The notes beneath the pieces are model-generated. The model was not told where the DNA came from. It ran no database searches and was given only the letters and a program-made list of their open reading frames with translations. The translations under genes were made by a program, and so were the position numbers. This document shows, one piece after another, positions 15,986 through 24,807 of a DNA stretch of 58,610 nucleotides (position 1 is the stretch's first letter; the number at the start of each line of letters is the position of its first letter). Source of the DNA: Betaproteobacteria bacterium (GTDB taxonomy: Bacteria; Pseudomonadota; Gammaproteobacteria; Burkholderiales; SG8-41); the NCBI GenBank assembly GCA_021732605.1, contig JAKFUS010000037.1, positions 1 through 58,610 on the forward strand, given 5' to 3'.

Positions 15986-16687
15986 ATGATTCCCTGGCTG
16001 GAAAGCAGTGATCCCTTCCCTCCACTGGAAAGGGCGCTGGCGGAACCCGACGGCCTGCTCGCGGCAGGCGCAGATCTGACGCCGGCACGTCTGCTGACGG
16101 CCTATCAAAGCGGGATTTTTCCCTGGTACAGCGCCGGGCAGCCGGTGTTGTGGTGGAGTCCGGACCCGCGCATGGTGCTGTTTCCCGCCGAGTTCCGCAT
16201 GCCGCGTTCACTGGCAAAACGGCTGCGCCGGCGCGATTACGAGATCCGTGTGGATACTGCGTTTGAAAGCGTGATGCGCGCCTGCGCCGCGCCGCGCAGT
16301 GACGCCGCCGGCACCTGGATCACGACTGACATGATCGCGGCCTACTGCGAACTGCACCGCCTCGGCCATGCGCATTCGGTGGAAACCTGGATCAGCGGCG
16401 AACTGACCGGCGGTCTCTACGGCATCGCGCTGGGACGCGTGTTCTACGGCGAATCGATGTTCACAAAGATGGCCGACGCCTCAAAAATCGCATTGGCACA
16501 CCTGGTGCACCGCCTGAAAAGCCGGCAATTCGGCATCATTGACTGCCAGATGAATACCGCACACCTCGCCCGCTTCGGTGCGCGTGAGATTCCGCGCCAC
16601 GATTTTTCGCGGCATCTGGTGGAATTGGTAAACTACCCCCAGACTGATGATGTCTGGCGTTTTGATGACGAACCGGTGATTTGGTAA
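15986..16687 (+). CDS. aat: Leucyl/phenylalanyl-tRNA--protein transferase
   Basis: A 233-residue enzyme that adds Leu or Phe from tRNA to proteins with N-terminal Lys or Arg, creating ClpS/ClpAP degradation signals. Family motifs: [22 protein letters not shown] near residue 30, [11 protein letters not shown], and [12 protein letters not shown] near 150. Length is typical. Followed after 29 bases by the second N-end-rule transferase, an arrangement characteristic of beta- and gammaproteobacteria. Confidence 0.96.
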   Translation: MIPWLESSDPFPPLERALAEPDGLLAAGADLTPARLLTAYQSGIFPWYSAGQPVLWWSPDPRMVLFPAEFRMPRSLAKRLRRRDYEIRVDTAFESVMRACAAPRSDAAGTWITTDMIAAYCELHRLGHAHSVETWISGELTGGLYGIALGRVFYGESMFTKMADASKIALAHLVHRLKSRQFGIIDCQMNTAHLARFGAREIPRHDFSRHLVELVNYPQTDDVWRFDDEPVIW

Positions 16688-16716
16688 ATCAAACGGGTAA
16701 ACCAAAGTAAGCAACT

Positions 16717-17442
16717 GTGACCTATCTCTCGGAATTCCCGCTCTCGGTACTGCAGTTCTATGCGACTGCACCCTACCCCTGCAGTTATCTGCCGGAGCGC
16801 ATGGCACGTTCGCAGGTCGCCACCCCCAGCCATCTGATCGACGGCCCCGTCTACAGCGAACTGGTGCGCGCCGGCTTCCGTCGCAGCGGGGCGTTTACCT
16901 ACCGGCCGCACTGTGATCATTGCCGCGCCTGCGTGCCGGTGCGCCTGGTCACTGAAGATTTCCAGGCCAGCCGCACACAGCGCCGCGCATGGAAAAGGCA
17001 CGCCGCGCTCGAATCACGGACACTGGAACTCAAATACCATCCCGAACACTACGCGCTGTATCTGCGCTACCAGGCACAGCGCCACGCCGGTGGCGGCATG
17101 GACCAGGACAGCCGCGAACAATACCGTCACTTTCTGCTGCAAAGTAATATTGACTCCCGGCTGGTCGAGTTCCGCGAGGACGGCGCGCTGCGCATGGTCA
17201 GCATCGTCGACCAGTTGCAGGACGGCTTGTCATCGGTCTACACGTTTTTCGATCCTGAAATTGCGGGCGCCAGTTTCGGCACCTACAACATCCTGTGGCA
17301 GGTCGATCTCTGCCGGCAGATCGATCTGCCCTATCTTTATCTCGGCTACTGGATTGCGCAGAGCCGGAAAATGGCCTACAAAATTCAATTTCAGCCGATG
17401 GAAGGTCTGATTGAAGGCCGCTGGCAAGCGCTCGCGGGCTGA
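16717..17442 (+). CDS. bpt: Aspartate/glutamate leucyltransferase (Bpt, arginyltransferase family)
   Basis: A 241-residue bacterial member of the ATE family that transfers Leu to N-terminal Asp or Glu. The N-terminal Cys motif CDHCRAC (about residues 65-71) and the C-terminal [16 protein letters not shown] signature are both present. GTG start at 16717, just after aat. With aat it forms the N-degron loading branch of proteolysis. Confidence 0.95.
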   Translation: MTYLSEFPLSVLQFYATAPYPCSYLPERMARSQVATPSHLIDGPVYSELVRAGFRRSGAFTYRPHCDHCRACVPVRLVTEDFQASRTQRRAWKRHAALESRTLELKYHPEHYALYLRYQAQRHAGGGMDQDSREQYRHFLLQSNIDSRLVEFREDGALRMVSIVDQLQDGLSSVYTFFDPEIAGASFGTYNILWQVDLCRQIDLPYLYLGYWIAQSRKMAYKIQFQPMEGLIEGRWQALAG

Positions 17443-17484
17443 ATCCCGCACCCCGGACGCTCGCCGGCCGATACAATACGCGCC

Positions 17485-18507
17485 ATGTATCCCCTGCTCC
17501 GCCCCCTGCTGTTCGCGCTCGACGCCGAGTCCGCGCACCACCTGACCCTCGAATCACTGCAACTCGCCGCACGCACCGGCATCGTTGGCGCCTTTGCACC
17601 GCGCACCAGCGCAGCGCCACGCACCGTGATGGGCATTTCTTTCCCTAATCCGGTGGGACTCGCCGCCGGGCTCGACAAAAACGGCGAGTACATAGACGCA
17701 CTGGCGACTCTCGGTTTCGGTTTTCTCGAAATCGGCACCATCACGCCGCGACCGCAACCGGGCAATCCGCGACCGCGCATGTTCCGCCTGCCGGCAGCGC
17801 AAGCGCTCATCAACCGCATGGGCTTCAACAATCACGGCGTCGATGCGCTGATTGCCAACGTGCTGCGCTCACGTTTCCGTGGCGTGCTTGGCATCAACAT
17901 CGGCAAGAATTTCGACACACCCATCGAACGCGCCGCCGACGATTACCTGATCTGCCTGCGCAAGGTCTACGCCCATGCCAGCTACGTCACGGTCAATATT
18001 TCTTCGCCCAATACCAAAAATCTCCGGCAACTGCAGCAGACCGATGAACTCGGCCAACTGCTGGCCGCGCTGCAAATGGAACGTGAGCGGCTCTCTGACC
18101 GCCACGGCCGGCGGGTACCGCTGGCGCTCAAAATCGCGCCCGATCTCGACCCCTCGCAGATCTCCGCCATTGCCGGACTGCTGGTTACGCATCAGATTGA
18201 TGCGGTAATCGCCACCAACACCACCACGGCCCGCGACGCGGTCGCGCAATTGCCGCACGGCGCAGAAGCCGGCGGCCTCAGCGGTTCACCTCTGACCGCC
18301 CAGGCTCAGTCGGTTACCGCCCAGCTCGCCGCAGCACTCGGCGGCGCAGTGCCCATCATCGGCGTCGGCGGCATCATGACCGGTAAAGATGCCGCTGCGC
18401 GCCTCCATGCCGGCGCCAGCCTGGTACAGCTCTACACCGGTCTGGTCTATGCCGGACCGGCACTGGTCGGCGCCTGCATCAACGGCAGCGCCCAACCGGC
18501 ACCCTGA
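17485..18507 (+). CDS. pyrD: Dihydroorotate dehydrogenase (quinone), class 2
   Basis: A 340-residue FMN enzyme of pyrimidine synthesis that passes electrons from dihydroorotate to quinone at the inner membrane. Motifs: [33 protein letters not shown], the catalytic-loop region [13 protein letters not shown] with Ser (class 2) and [13 protein letters not shown] near the C-terminus. The hydrophobic N-terminal helical segment that docks to the membrane is present. Followed 15 bases later by rnfB. Confidence 0.97.
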   Translation: MYPLLRPLLFALDAESAHHLTLESLQLAARTGIVGAFAPRTSAAPRTVMGISFPNPVGLAAGLDKNGEYIDALATLGFGFLEIGTITPRPQPGNPRPRMFRLPAAQALINRMGFNNHGVDALIANVLRSRFRGVLGINIGKNFDTPIERAADDYLICLRKVYAHASYVTVNISSPNTKNLRQLQQTDELGQLLAALQMERERLSDRHGRRVPLALKIAPDLDPSQISAIAGLLVTHQIDAVIATNTTTARDAVAQLPHGAEAGGLSGSPLTAQAQSVTAQLAAALGGAVPIIGVGGIMTGKDAAARLHAGASLVQLYTGLVYAGPALVGACINGSAQPAP

Positions 18508-18522
18508 TCGGAGACCAGTACC

Positions 18523-19134
18523 ATGGCCCGCGTTGACGCCATTAATACCCTGCTGCCGCAAACACAATGCGGCCAATGCGATTACCCAGGCTGCCGGCCT
18601 TACGCGGAAGCCATGGCCTCAGGAACAGCGCCGATCAATCAGTGCCCTCCTGGCGGCGACGAGGTCATCGCCGAACTGGCTGCCTTGCTGAACGTAGCGG
18701 TGTTGCCGCTGAGCACAGCACACGGTGTTGCCGCCGCACCGGCGGTGGCTGTCATCGATGAGGCCGCCTGCATCGGCTGCGCATTGTGCCTGCCCGCCTG
18801 CCCCGTCGATGCCATCGTCGGCGCACGCCAGCTGATGCATACTGTGATCGCCGCGGAATGCACCGGTTGCGGGTTGTGCCTGCCGCCCTGTCCGGTGAAT
18901 TGCATCAGCATCGTGCCGACCAGCACGCCGCGTGATCACATGGCGCAACGTGCCCTGTCCGGACGATTGCGGGAACGCTATCAGGCGCACCTGCAACGAC
19001 TGACAGCGCGCGCCGTCAAGCACCCCAGCGGAAAAACCACGTCAACAGTCACGGAAAGAGCTGCGCGCAAACAAGCAACCCTGGATCGCGCCATGATCAG
19101 GGCGCGGGCGCGATTGGGCAAAACAGCAGGTTAA
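18523..19134 (+). CDS. rnfB: RnfB/RsxB-type iron-sulfur electron-transfer protein (orphan)
   Basis: A 203-residue protein with an N-terminal 4Fe-4S motif CGQCDYPGC (about residues 17-25) and two ferredoxin clusters ([16 protein letters not shown] and [16 protein letters not shown]). This is the RnfB layout, but the N-terminal membrane helix of full RnfB is lacking and no other rnf/rsx gene is near. Such orphan RnfB-like proteins next to nth are usual in betaproteobacteria. A role in feeding electrons to nearby Fe-S or redox systems is plausible but unproven. The C-terminus is Arg/Ala-rich. Confidence 0.85.
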   Translation: MARVDAINTLLPQTQCGQCDYPGCRPYAEAMASGTAPINQCPPGGDEVIAELAALLNVAVLPLSTAHGVAAAPAVAVIDEAACIGCALCLPACPVDAIVGARQLMHTVIAAECTGCGLCLPPCPVNCISIVPTSTPRDHMAQRALSGRLRERYQAHLQRLTARAVKHPSGKTTSTVTERAARKQATLDRAMIRARARLGKTAG

Positions 19135-19169
19135 TAAATCGCGGTTAACCTGCTTTTTAAATTGCTGCG

Positions 19170-20135
19170 TCAGCGCCCGAACAGACCGCGCAGCAACTGC
19201 ACCGGATCGATGTCGCTCTTGGGTTGCTCTTGTTGCGGCGCACTGGGCTGTGCAGCAAGGCCGCGCGCCCCTTCCGCAGGCAATGGTTGTGACGCCCGCA
19301 CCGGGCCGGCGCCGGCAGCGATACGCCGGATGTCCAGTTCACGCCCATTCGGCAACTGTGCCACGCGCGGCGTCAGCGCGACGCCCAATTGCTCCAGCCG
19401 GTCACCCGGCGTCGGGTGGGTTTTAAACAGCAGCGCCAGCGATCCATCCTCAGCACCGCGCGCTGCCAGCTTGTGCAGGACATCGACCAGCCCGAACGGG
19501 TTGTAGCCGGCGCGTGCGGCAAGCACCACGCCCATCGCATCTGCTTCATGCTCTGCGCCCTTGTCGAGCCCGCGCGCGAAGATCTCCGCCCCGCTGCCGA
19601 TCATGTTGTTGAGCAATGCCGAGCGGTTGTCACGCTGCGCGATCTGCGCGCCTGCCGACAGGGCGGCGCTTTTCTGCATCACCGTCACATGATGGCGGCG
19701 TACGATATGGGCGATTTCATGCGCCAGTACGCCGGCGAGCTGGGCTTCGTTGTCGAGGATTTCATACAACCCGCGCGTCAGCAGCACATAGCCGCCGGGC
19801 GCGGCAAAGGCGTTGATCGATGCGGTGTCGATCACCGCAAAACGCCACGGCAAGTCGGGCCGTTCGCTCTGCGTCGCCACCCAGCGCCCGACGCGATTGA
19901 CGTAACTTTGCAGCGCGACGTCGTTGACCAGTGGCGCGGCGCCCAGCATGCGTCCGGCGACTTCACGGCCGATTTTCAGTTCTTCCGATTCGCTGACACC
20001 GGCCACTGCAGTGACAGCATCACGCCCGATGTTGAACAGGCGGTTGAGATCAATGCTTTGCGCCTGCGCTGTACCGCAAATCCCCGTCGTCGCGACCAGC
20101 ACCCCCACGCAGATTGCATGCATGCTCGTCATCAT
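19170..20135 (-). CDS. Periplasmic M48-family zinc metalloprotease
   Basis: A 321-residue exported peptidase with a signal peptide (cleavage near AQAQ). The zinc site HEIAH lies at about residues 138-142, and the downstream glutamate ligand is probably in KGAEHEADAMG. BepA/LoiP-type proteases of this family handle misfolded outer-membrane proteins. The Pro-rich C-terminus is probably disordered. Its start overlaps the stop of the SH3-domain gene (ATGA), so the two proteins are probably made together. Confidence 0.9.
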   Translation of the reverse strand: MMTSMHAICVGVLVATTGICGTAQAQSIDLNRLFNIGRDAVTAVAGVSESEELKIGREVAGRMLGAAPLVNDVALQSYVNRVGRWVATQSERPDLPWRFAVIDTASINAFAAPGGYVLLTRGLYEILDNEAQLAGVLAHEIAHIVRRHHVTVMQKSAALSAGAQIAQRDNRSALLNNMIGSGAEIFARGLDKGAEHEADAMGVVLAARAGYNPFGLVDVLHKLAARGAEDGSLALLFKTHPTPGDRLEQLGVALTPRVAQLPNGRELDIRRIAAGAGPVRASQPLPAEGARGLAAQPSAPQQEQPKSDIDPVQLLRGLFGR

Positions 20136-20671
20136 TGGCTGCTCCCGCTGGCCGGGTCGAGATAATCGACCTGAACGGCACTCAATCCGGATTTCCCGGC
20201 CTGCGCCGCCGCCTGCTCACGGCTGGCGGCAAAACCATCGAGTTGCCGCATCTGACCTTCGTCGAAATGCGCCTGCTTCAGGTCCTCTTCATCGAGGCCG
20301 CGGATGCCGATGGTGGCGGTCACATTGACCTGCTGGCGCGGACCGAAGACGCGCCCCAGCGCCGAGCCGGTGCCTCCGCCACTGCTGCTGCCGGCACCCA
20401 CCGCGCCGAAGCGAACATTGAAAGAATAGAGCCAGCCGGTCACCGTGCCGGACTTGACCTGCACCCAGGCACCCTGCCGCGACACCGCGTCGCCAGTCGC
20501 TCCCTTGGCCAGATTGCCGGCAACCCCGGCATCGGTGCGGGGTTCCGCACGCAAAATGCTGTCTCGCTCCACCGTCACCGGCTCAGCCAGTGCCGCTGCG
20601 GCAATCGTCGCGAGCAGGACGGTCGCCAGCCATTGCCTGAGCTTGCTTAACCTTGCCGCGGGTCTGTGCAT
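20132..20671 (-). CDS. Exported SH3-domain protein (partner of the M48 protease)
   Basis: A 179-residue protein with a signal peptide (cleavage near ALAEP). A bacterial SH3 domain covers about residues 30-90: DSILRAEPRTDAGVAGNLAKG, GAWVQVKSGTVTGWLYS. A Ser/Gly linker follows, then a conserved-looking tail with ATIGIRGLDEEDL. The start at 20671 has GGAG 8 bases upstream. The open frame continues upstream but only antisense to nth. Coupled to the protease gene, so it may target the protease to the cell wall or substrate. Confidence 0.78.
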   Translation of the reverse strand: MHRPAARLSKLRQWLATVLLATIAAAALAEPVTVERDSILRAEPRTDAGVAGNLAKGATGDAVSRQGAWVQVKSGTVTGWLYSFNVRFGAVGAGSSSGGGTGSALGRVFGPRQQVNVTATIGIRGLDEEDLKQAHFDEGQMRQLDGFAASREQAAAQAGKSGLSAVQVDYLDPASGSSQ

Positions 20672-20739
20672 CAGGAACTCCGTGGGAACAATGCGCCCAT
20701 TATAATCACCTGGCATCCACAACTCGTTCGAAAAATACC

Positions 20740-21372
20740 TTGAATCCCGCAAAACGCCAGGCCATTTTCGAACGTTTCCGCAACGCCAACCCCGAACCGC
20801 GCGGGGAACTGCAATACGCCTCCCCATTTGAACTGCTGGTCGCCGTCATTCTGTCGGCACAGGCCACCGACAAAAGCGTCAATCGGGCCACCGGGCCCCT
20901 GTACAAAAAGGCGAACACGCCGCAGGCGCTGCTGAAGCTGGGCGTGCCCGGCCTTGAGCAATACATCAAAAGCATAGGCCTCTACCGCACCAAGGCGAAA
21001 AACATCATCGCCACCTGCGCCATCCTGCTCGAAAAACATGGCGGCGCCGTGCCGCGCGACCGCGCCGCGCTGGAAGAACTGCCGGGAGTCGGGCGCAAGA
21101 CAGCGAACGTCGTGCTGAACATCGCTTTTGGTGAACCGACCATCGCCGTGGATACGCATATTTTTCGCATCAGCAACCGCACAGGTCTCGCGCCGGGCAA
21201 GGACGTGCTGGCCGTTGAACAGAAACTGCTGAAGGTGACACCGGAGGCATTCAAGCAGCATGCACACCACTGGCTGATCCTGCACGGACGCTATATCTGC
21301 ATCGCGCGCAAACCGCGCTGCGGCGAGTGCCCGATCAACGACCTTTGCGAGTTCCGCCAAAAATCGAAATAA
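20740..21372 (+). CDS. nth: Endonuclease III (DNA glycosylase/AP lyase)
   Basis: A 210-residue base-excision repair enzyme removing oxidised pyrimidines. Motifs: the helix-hairpin-helix with catalytic Lys in LPGVGRKTANVVLN (about residues 113-126), catalytic Asp in VDTHIFR, and the C-terminal 4Fe-4S cluster CIARKPRCGECPINDLC. The protein most likely starts at the TTG at 20740 (reading NPAKRQAIFERF), because family members begin there. A TATAAT (20701-20706) is placed as a -10 box about 34 bases upstream. It is divergent from the SH3/M48 pair. Confidence 0.95.
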   Translation: MNPAKRQAIFERFRNANPEPRGELQYASPFELLVAVILSAQATDKSVNRATGPLYKKANTPQALLKLGVPGLEQYIKSIGLYRTKAKNIIATCAILLEKHGGAVPRDRAALEELPGVGRKTANVVLNIAFGEPTIAVDTHIFRISNRTGLAPGKDVLAVEQKLLKVTPEAFKQHAHHWLILHGRYICIARKPRCGECPINDLCEFRQKSK

Positions 21373-21403
21373 AAAAACGCGCCGGAAATGCGGCGCGTTT
21401 TTT
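21371..21403. terminator. Bidirectional intrinsic terminator between nth and cytochrome c genes
   Basis: ACGCGCCG (21377-21384) pairs perfectly with CGGCGCGT (21391-21398) around GAAATG. An A-run lies on the left and a T-run on the right, so it can stop transcription from both convergent sides. Confidence 0.9.
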
Positions 21404-21417
21404 GATGCGGCAGACGC

Positions 21418-21738
21418 TCAGTATTTGACCGTGAGCCCAGGCTGGCGCGAATAAAAAGAAGCCAGATCCTCGATATCACGCTGCGACAGGCTGGTGGCCT
21501 GCGGCGCCATGATTGCGTTCTTGCGCTCACCCGCCTTGTATTCCGCCAGGGCTTTGACCAGGTAGTCAAAATTCTGGCCGGCCAGGCGCGGGAAATCCGG
21601 CGCTGCGCTATTGCCGTCCGGTCCATGGCAGGCGGCGCAGGTTTTTGATTTTTCCTTGCCCGCAGCAGGGTTGGCAGCCAGTGACGGGCCGCTGGCAATC
21701 AGCGCCGCACAACCGGCAATCCACAGCAGTTTTTTCAT
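21418..21738 (-). CDS. Small periplasmic c-type cytochrome (class I)
   Basis: A 106-residue mono-heme cytochrome. Signal peptide ends near LAANP. The heme motif CAACH is at about residues 34-38. The distal Met ligand is probably in the NAIMAPQA segment. This is the c553/c5-like single-domain type that shuttles electrons between quinol-oxidising complexes and terminal acceptors. It lies just downstream of a second, related cytochrome gene (gap 18 bases), probably one operon. Confidence 0.9.
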   Translation of the reverse strand: MKKLLWIAGCAALIASGPSLAANPAAGKEKSKTCAACHGPDGNSAAPDFPRLAGQNFDYLVKALAEYKAGERKNAIMAPQATSLSQRDIEDLASFYSRQPGLTVKY

Positions 21739-21756
21739 CAGTATCCCCTGAACCTG

Positions 21757-22098
21757 TTATTTCGACGCCGACTGGACTGCGGTCGATGCATAGTAGGCGG
21801 CAACATCAGCCATGTCCTGATCGGTCAGACCGGCCGCGATCGCGCGCATCGACGGATGCGTGCGGTCACCGTTCTTGTAACCCTGCAGCGCCTTGACGAT
21901 GTAGGCGGCATGCTGCCCGCCTATTTTCGGCACGCTGTAGGTCACGGGGAATGCGGTCTTGTAGCCGGGAATGCCGTGGCAGCCGGCACACATCGCGGAC
22001 TTGCCCTTGCCTGCCGCCGGATTGCCTTCGGCTGAGAGGGCGAGACCCGGGACCAGTGCCATACCGAAGCCGAGGCAAATTGCAGTTAACCGTGTCAT
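21757..22098 (-). CDS. Small periplasmic c-type cytochrome (class I), paralogue
   Basis: A 113-residue mono-heme cytochrome with a signal peptide (MTRLTAICLGFGMALVPG) and the heme motif CAGCH followed by GIPGYKTAFP. The axial Met is probably in THPSMRAIA. It shares the layout AAGK-K-x-CxxCH-G and the YIVKAL-x-YK segment with its neighbour, so the two arose by tandem duplication. The ATG at 22098 opens the signal peptide. Divergent from the SulP permease across a 112-base region containing a direct repeat. Confidence 0.9.
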   Translation of the reverse strand: MTRLTAICLGFGMALVPGLALSAEGNPAAGKGKSAMCAGCHGIPGYKTAFPVTYSVPKIGGQHAAYIVKALQGYKNGDRTHPSMRAIAAGLTDQDMADVAAYYASTAVQSASK

Positions 22099-22149
22099 GA
22101 AGGCGCTCTTTCCTTTTTTGAACGATGCAGGGCGCCGATTATAGCCCAA

Positions 22150-22185
22150 AAATTTCGCTGATTGCCGGGCAAATTTAGCTGATTG
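22150..22185 (+). repeat. Direct repeat with 21-base period in a divergent promoter region
   Basis: AAATTTCGCTGATTG (22150-22164) and AAATTTAGCTGATTG (22171-22185) differ at one base and are offset by 21 bases, two helical turns. They lie between the divergent cytochrome and SulP genes, as paired sites for a dimeric regulator would. The regulator is unknown. Confidence 0.55.
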
Positions 22186-22210
22186 GCCAGTACTGCCGCG
22201 ATGACTCATA

Positions 22211-24097
22211 ATGAAAATCATTGTCCCGGGAAAGCCCTTGAAGTTTTTATTCCGCTCCCGCCCTGAACTGCTGCAGTTCGCCGGCCGGTTATTTCCGTTC
22301 CTGCACTGGTGGCCAATGGTCAACCGCCAGACACTGCGCGCCGACGCACTGGCGGGCATCACCGGCGCGGTCGTCGTGCTGCCGCAAGGCGTGGCTTTCG
22401 CCACCATCGCCGGGCTGCCGCCGGAATACGGGCTCTACGCGGCGATGATCCCGGCGATCATCGCTGCACTCTTCGGCTCCAGCTGGCACCTGGTCTCGGG
22501 ACCGACCACCGCGATTTCCATTGTGATCTACGCCACGATGAGCGGCGTCGCTGAACCCGGCACGCCGGAATACATCCGGCTGGTATTAATGATGACCTTC
22601 CTCACCGGCGTATTCCAGCTCGCGATGGGCCTCGCCCGCATGGGCGCTCTGGTGAATTTCATTTCTCACACCGTCGTGCTCGGCTTCACCGCCGGCGCCG
22701 GCCTGCTGATCATCAGCACGCAGCTGACGCACTTCTTTGGCATTCCAATGCCGCGCGGCATCTCCTTTGCCGAGACCCTGCGCCAGACCCTGTACGGCCT
22801 GGACGACATCAACTGGTATGTCGCCTCGGTGGGCATGATCACGCTGCTGGTCGGCATTTTCGTCAAACGCCGCTACCCCCGCCTGCCCTACATGATCGCG
22901 GCGATGATCGCCGGCACACTGTACACCCTGGCGTTGGGCTGGATCCCGCAACTCGACGCGCACAACCAGATCGCAACCGTGAAGGCGCTGTCGGGAATTT
23001 TTCCCCACTTTGTAGCACCGGATTTTTCGCTCGAAGCCCTGCGCAAGACGGCGTCCATCGCTGTGGCAGTGACCATGCTCGGGTTGACTGAAGCAGTGTC
23101 GATCGCAAGGGCCATCGCAGTGCGTTCCGAACAGCGCATCGACGGCAACCAGGAATTCATCGGCCAGGGCCTGTCCAATATCGCCGGCAGTTTTTTCTCA
23201 GCCTATGCATCCAGCGGCTCCTTCAACCGTAGTGGCGTCAACTACGAGTCGGGGGCACGCACGCCTCTTGCGGCGGTGTTATCCGCCATATTCCTGCTGA
23301 TCATCGTGCTGCTGGTCGCACCCCTGGTGCAGTTCCTGCCGGTGCCGACCATGGCCGGCATCCTGTTCATGGTGGCCTGGGGGCTGATCGACATTCCGCA
23401 GATGCGCAACATCATCCGCACCAGCCTGTCGGAGAGCGTGGTGCTCGCAGTGACGCTGCTGGCGACGCTGTTCGTGCAGCTGGAATTCGCCATTTACACG
23501 GGCGTCCTGCTGTCGCTGATGCTGTATCTGAAGCGCACCTCGCACCCGGTGATCCTCGACGTCAAACCGGATCCCGAGGAAGGCAGTTACCACTACTCCG
23601 CCGACACCGGTCTCCCGGACTGCCCCCAGGTAAAGTGCCTGCGCGTCAACGGTTCGATTTTTTTCGGCGCCGTCGATCACATGCAGCAAATGCTGCACCG
23701 GATCGGCGAGCAGAGTACGCAAAAACACATATTGATCGTCGCCAGTGGCATCAACTTCGTTGATGTGGCCGGCGCCGAGTTGCTGGCGCATGAAGCCAAG
23801 CGCCGGCGGCGGCTCGGCGGCGGCTTGTACTTCTACCGGTTGAAGGATGAGGTGGTCGGACTGCTGCGCCGGGGCGGCTACATGAACGATATCGGCGACG
23901 ACAACTTGTTTCCGGTGAAGCGCAACGCGATCGCGGCGATTTACAAAAAACTCGACTCTGCGGTCTGCCGCGACTGCAAGCTGCAGATTTTCCGCGAATG
24001 CCGCGCCAGCCTGCCCAACGGCGATGCCCGTCTGGCGGTGAATTTTCCGGTCACTGGCGCATTATCTGCTGGAGCGCCACCGGATATCAGTAAGTAA
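22211..24097 (+). CDS. SulP-family anion permease with STAS domain
   Basis: A 628-residue inner-membrane transporter. The membrane domain covers about residues 30-440, including LRADALAGITGAVVVLPQGVAFA and the YGLYAAMIPAIIAALFGSS segment of the family. A cytoplasmic STAS domain follows at about 470-570 (VNGSIFFGAVDHMQQ, ILIVASGINFVDVAG). The C-terminal extension contains Cys residues (CRDCKLQIFREC). SulP proteins carry sulfate, bicarbonate, oxalate and other anions, and the substrate is not readable here. The last codons and stop (DISK, TAA) are part of the dispersed AT-rich element. Start at 22211 accepted without a strong ribosome-binding site. Confidence 0.9.
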   Translation: MKIIVPGKPLKFLFRSRPELLQFAGRLFPFLHWWPMVNRQTLRADALAGITGAVVVLPQGVAFATIAGLPPEYGLYAAMIPAIIAALFGSSWHLVSGPTTAISIVIYATMSGVAEPGTPEYIRLVLMMTFLTGVFQLAMGLARMGALVNFISHTVVLGFTAGAGLLIISTQLTHFFGIPMPRGISFAETLRQTLYGLDDINWYVASVGMITLLVGIFVKRRYPRLPYMIAAMIAGTLYTLALGWIPQLDAHNQIATVKALSGIFPHFVAPDFSLEALRKTASIAVAVTMLGLTEAVSIARAIAVRSEQRIDGNQEFIGQGLSNIAGSFFSAYASSGSFNRSGVNYESGARTPLAAVLSAIFLLIIVLLVAPLVQFLPVPTMAGILFMVAWGLIDIPQMRNIIRTSLSESVVLAVTLLATLFVQLEFAIYTGVLLSLMLYLKRTSHPVILDVKPDPEEGSYHYSADTGLPDCPQVKCLRVNGSIFFGAVDHMQQMLHRIGEQSTQKHILIVASGINFVDVAGAELLAHEAKRRRRLGGGLYFYRLKDEVVGLLRRGGYMNDIGDDNLFPVKRNAIAAIYKKLDSAVCRDCKLQIFRECRASLPNGDARLAVNFPVTGALSAGAPPDISK

Positions 24098-24118
24098 TTG
24101 TTTTTATTGGTATCGCTT
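24083..24118 (+). repeat. AT-rich element, copy 2, forming an 11-bp hairpin
   Basis: Bases 24083-24093 can pair with 24104-24114 over 11 positions (two G-U) around a 10-base loop GTAATTGTTT. The element contributes the final codons of the SulP gene and extends beyond the stop. A nearly identical copy ends the pncC gene at 55170-55199. It could act as a weak transcript-end structure. Confidence 0.55.
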
Positions 24119-24211
24119 TATTGGAATCGCTTTGTTGGAATCAAATTACCACGCTGCACCGAGCCCTGCAGCACGACGCTTATAATGCAGGACCTCCACG
24201 CCTTCAAAATC

Positions 24212-24781
24212 ATGGCAAACCGTCTTTCCAAAATTGTAACCCGCACCGGTGACGACGGCAGCACCGGACTCGCCTCAGGCGACCGCATCGCCAAGGATCA
24301 GACCCGCGTCGCCGTGCTTGGCGACGTCGACGAACTGAACAGCGCCATTGGCATGTTGCTGGCTGAGGAGGTAATGCCTGCCGGCATCCGCGACGCGCTA
24401 CTCGGCGTGCAGCACGACCTGTTCGATCTCGGCGGTGAACTGAGCCTGCCGGGACATGCGCTGATCAGCACCGCGCATCTGGCGCGTATCGAAGAACTGG
24501 TCACGCGGTTTAATGCCGGACTGCCGCCGCTGAAGGAATTTGTACTGCCAGGCGGCACACGCTGTGCCGCGCTGGCGCACGTGGCACGCACCATCTGCCG
24601 TCGTGCTGAACGCACACTGGTTGCTTTGGCACGGCAGGAAGAATTACCGCCACTACAGGTGCAATATCTGAACCGGCTTTCCGACCTGCTGTTTGTGCTG
24701 GCACGCTCGTTTAACCATTCTGATAACCAGACTGGCGGCAAAGGCGACGTGTTGTGGCAGCAGGGCCGCAACCGTAGCTGA
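24212..24781 (+). CDS. Cob(I)alamin adenosyltransferase, PduO type
   Basis: A 189-residue enzyme that moves the adenosyl group of ATP to cobalamin to make coenzyme B12. Motifs: TRTGDDGSTGL (about residues 11-21), the RTICRRAERTL helix with conserved Arg, and YLNRLSDLLFVLAR. The ATG at 24212 begins MANRLSKIV as in homologues. A TATAAT (24181-24186) upstream is a good -10 box, with no clear -35. It converges with a BtuF-like vitamin B12 binding protein, supporting a cobalamin role. No cobalamin riboswitch is recognisable in the 114-base upstream gap. Confidence 0.94.
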   Translation: MANRLSKIVTRTGDDGSTGLASGDRIAKDQTRVAVLGDVDELNSAIGMLLAEEVMPAGIRDALLGVQHDLFDLGGELSLPGHALISTAHLARIEELVTRFNAGLPPLKEFVLPGGTRCAALAHVARTICRRAERTLVALARQEELPPLQVQYLNRLSDLLFVLARSFNHSDNQTGGKGDVLWQQGRNRS

Positions 24782-24807
24782 ACCACAGAAAGATTTCCGC
24801 CTAACGC

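Noticed and set aside
24098-24211. Possible cobalamin riboswitch before the adenosyltransferase gene
   Set aside because: The gap is only 114 bases, AT-rich repeat plus a TATAAT box, with no B12-box-like sequence.
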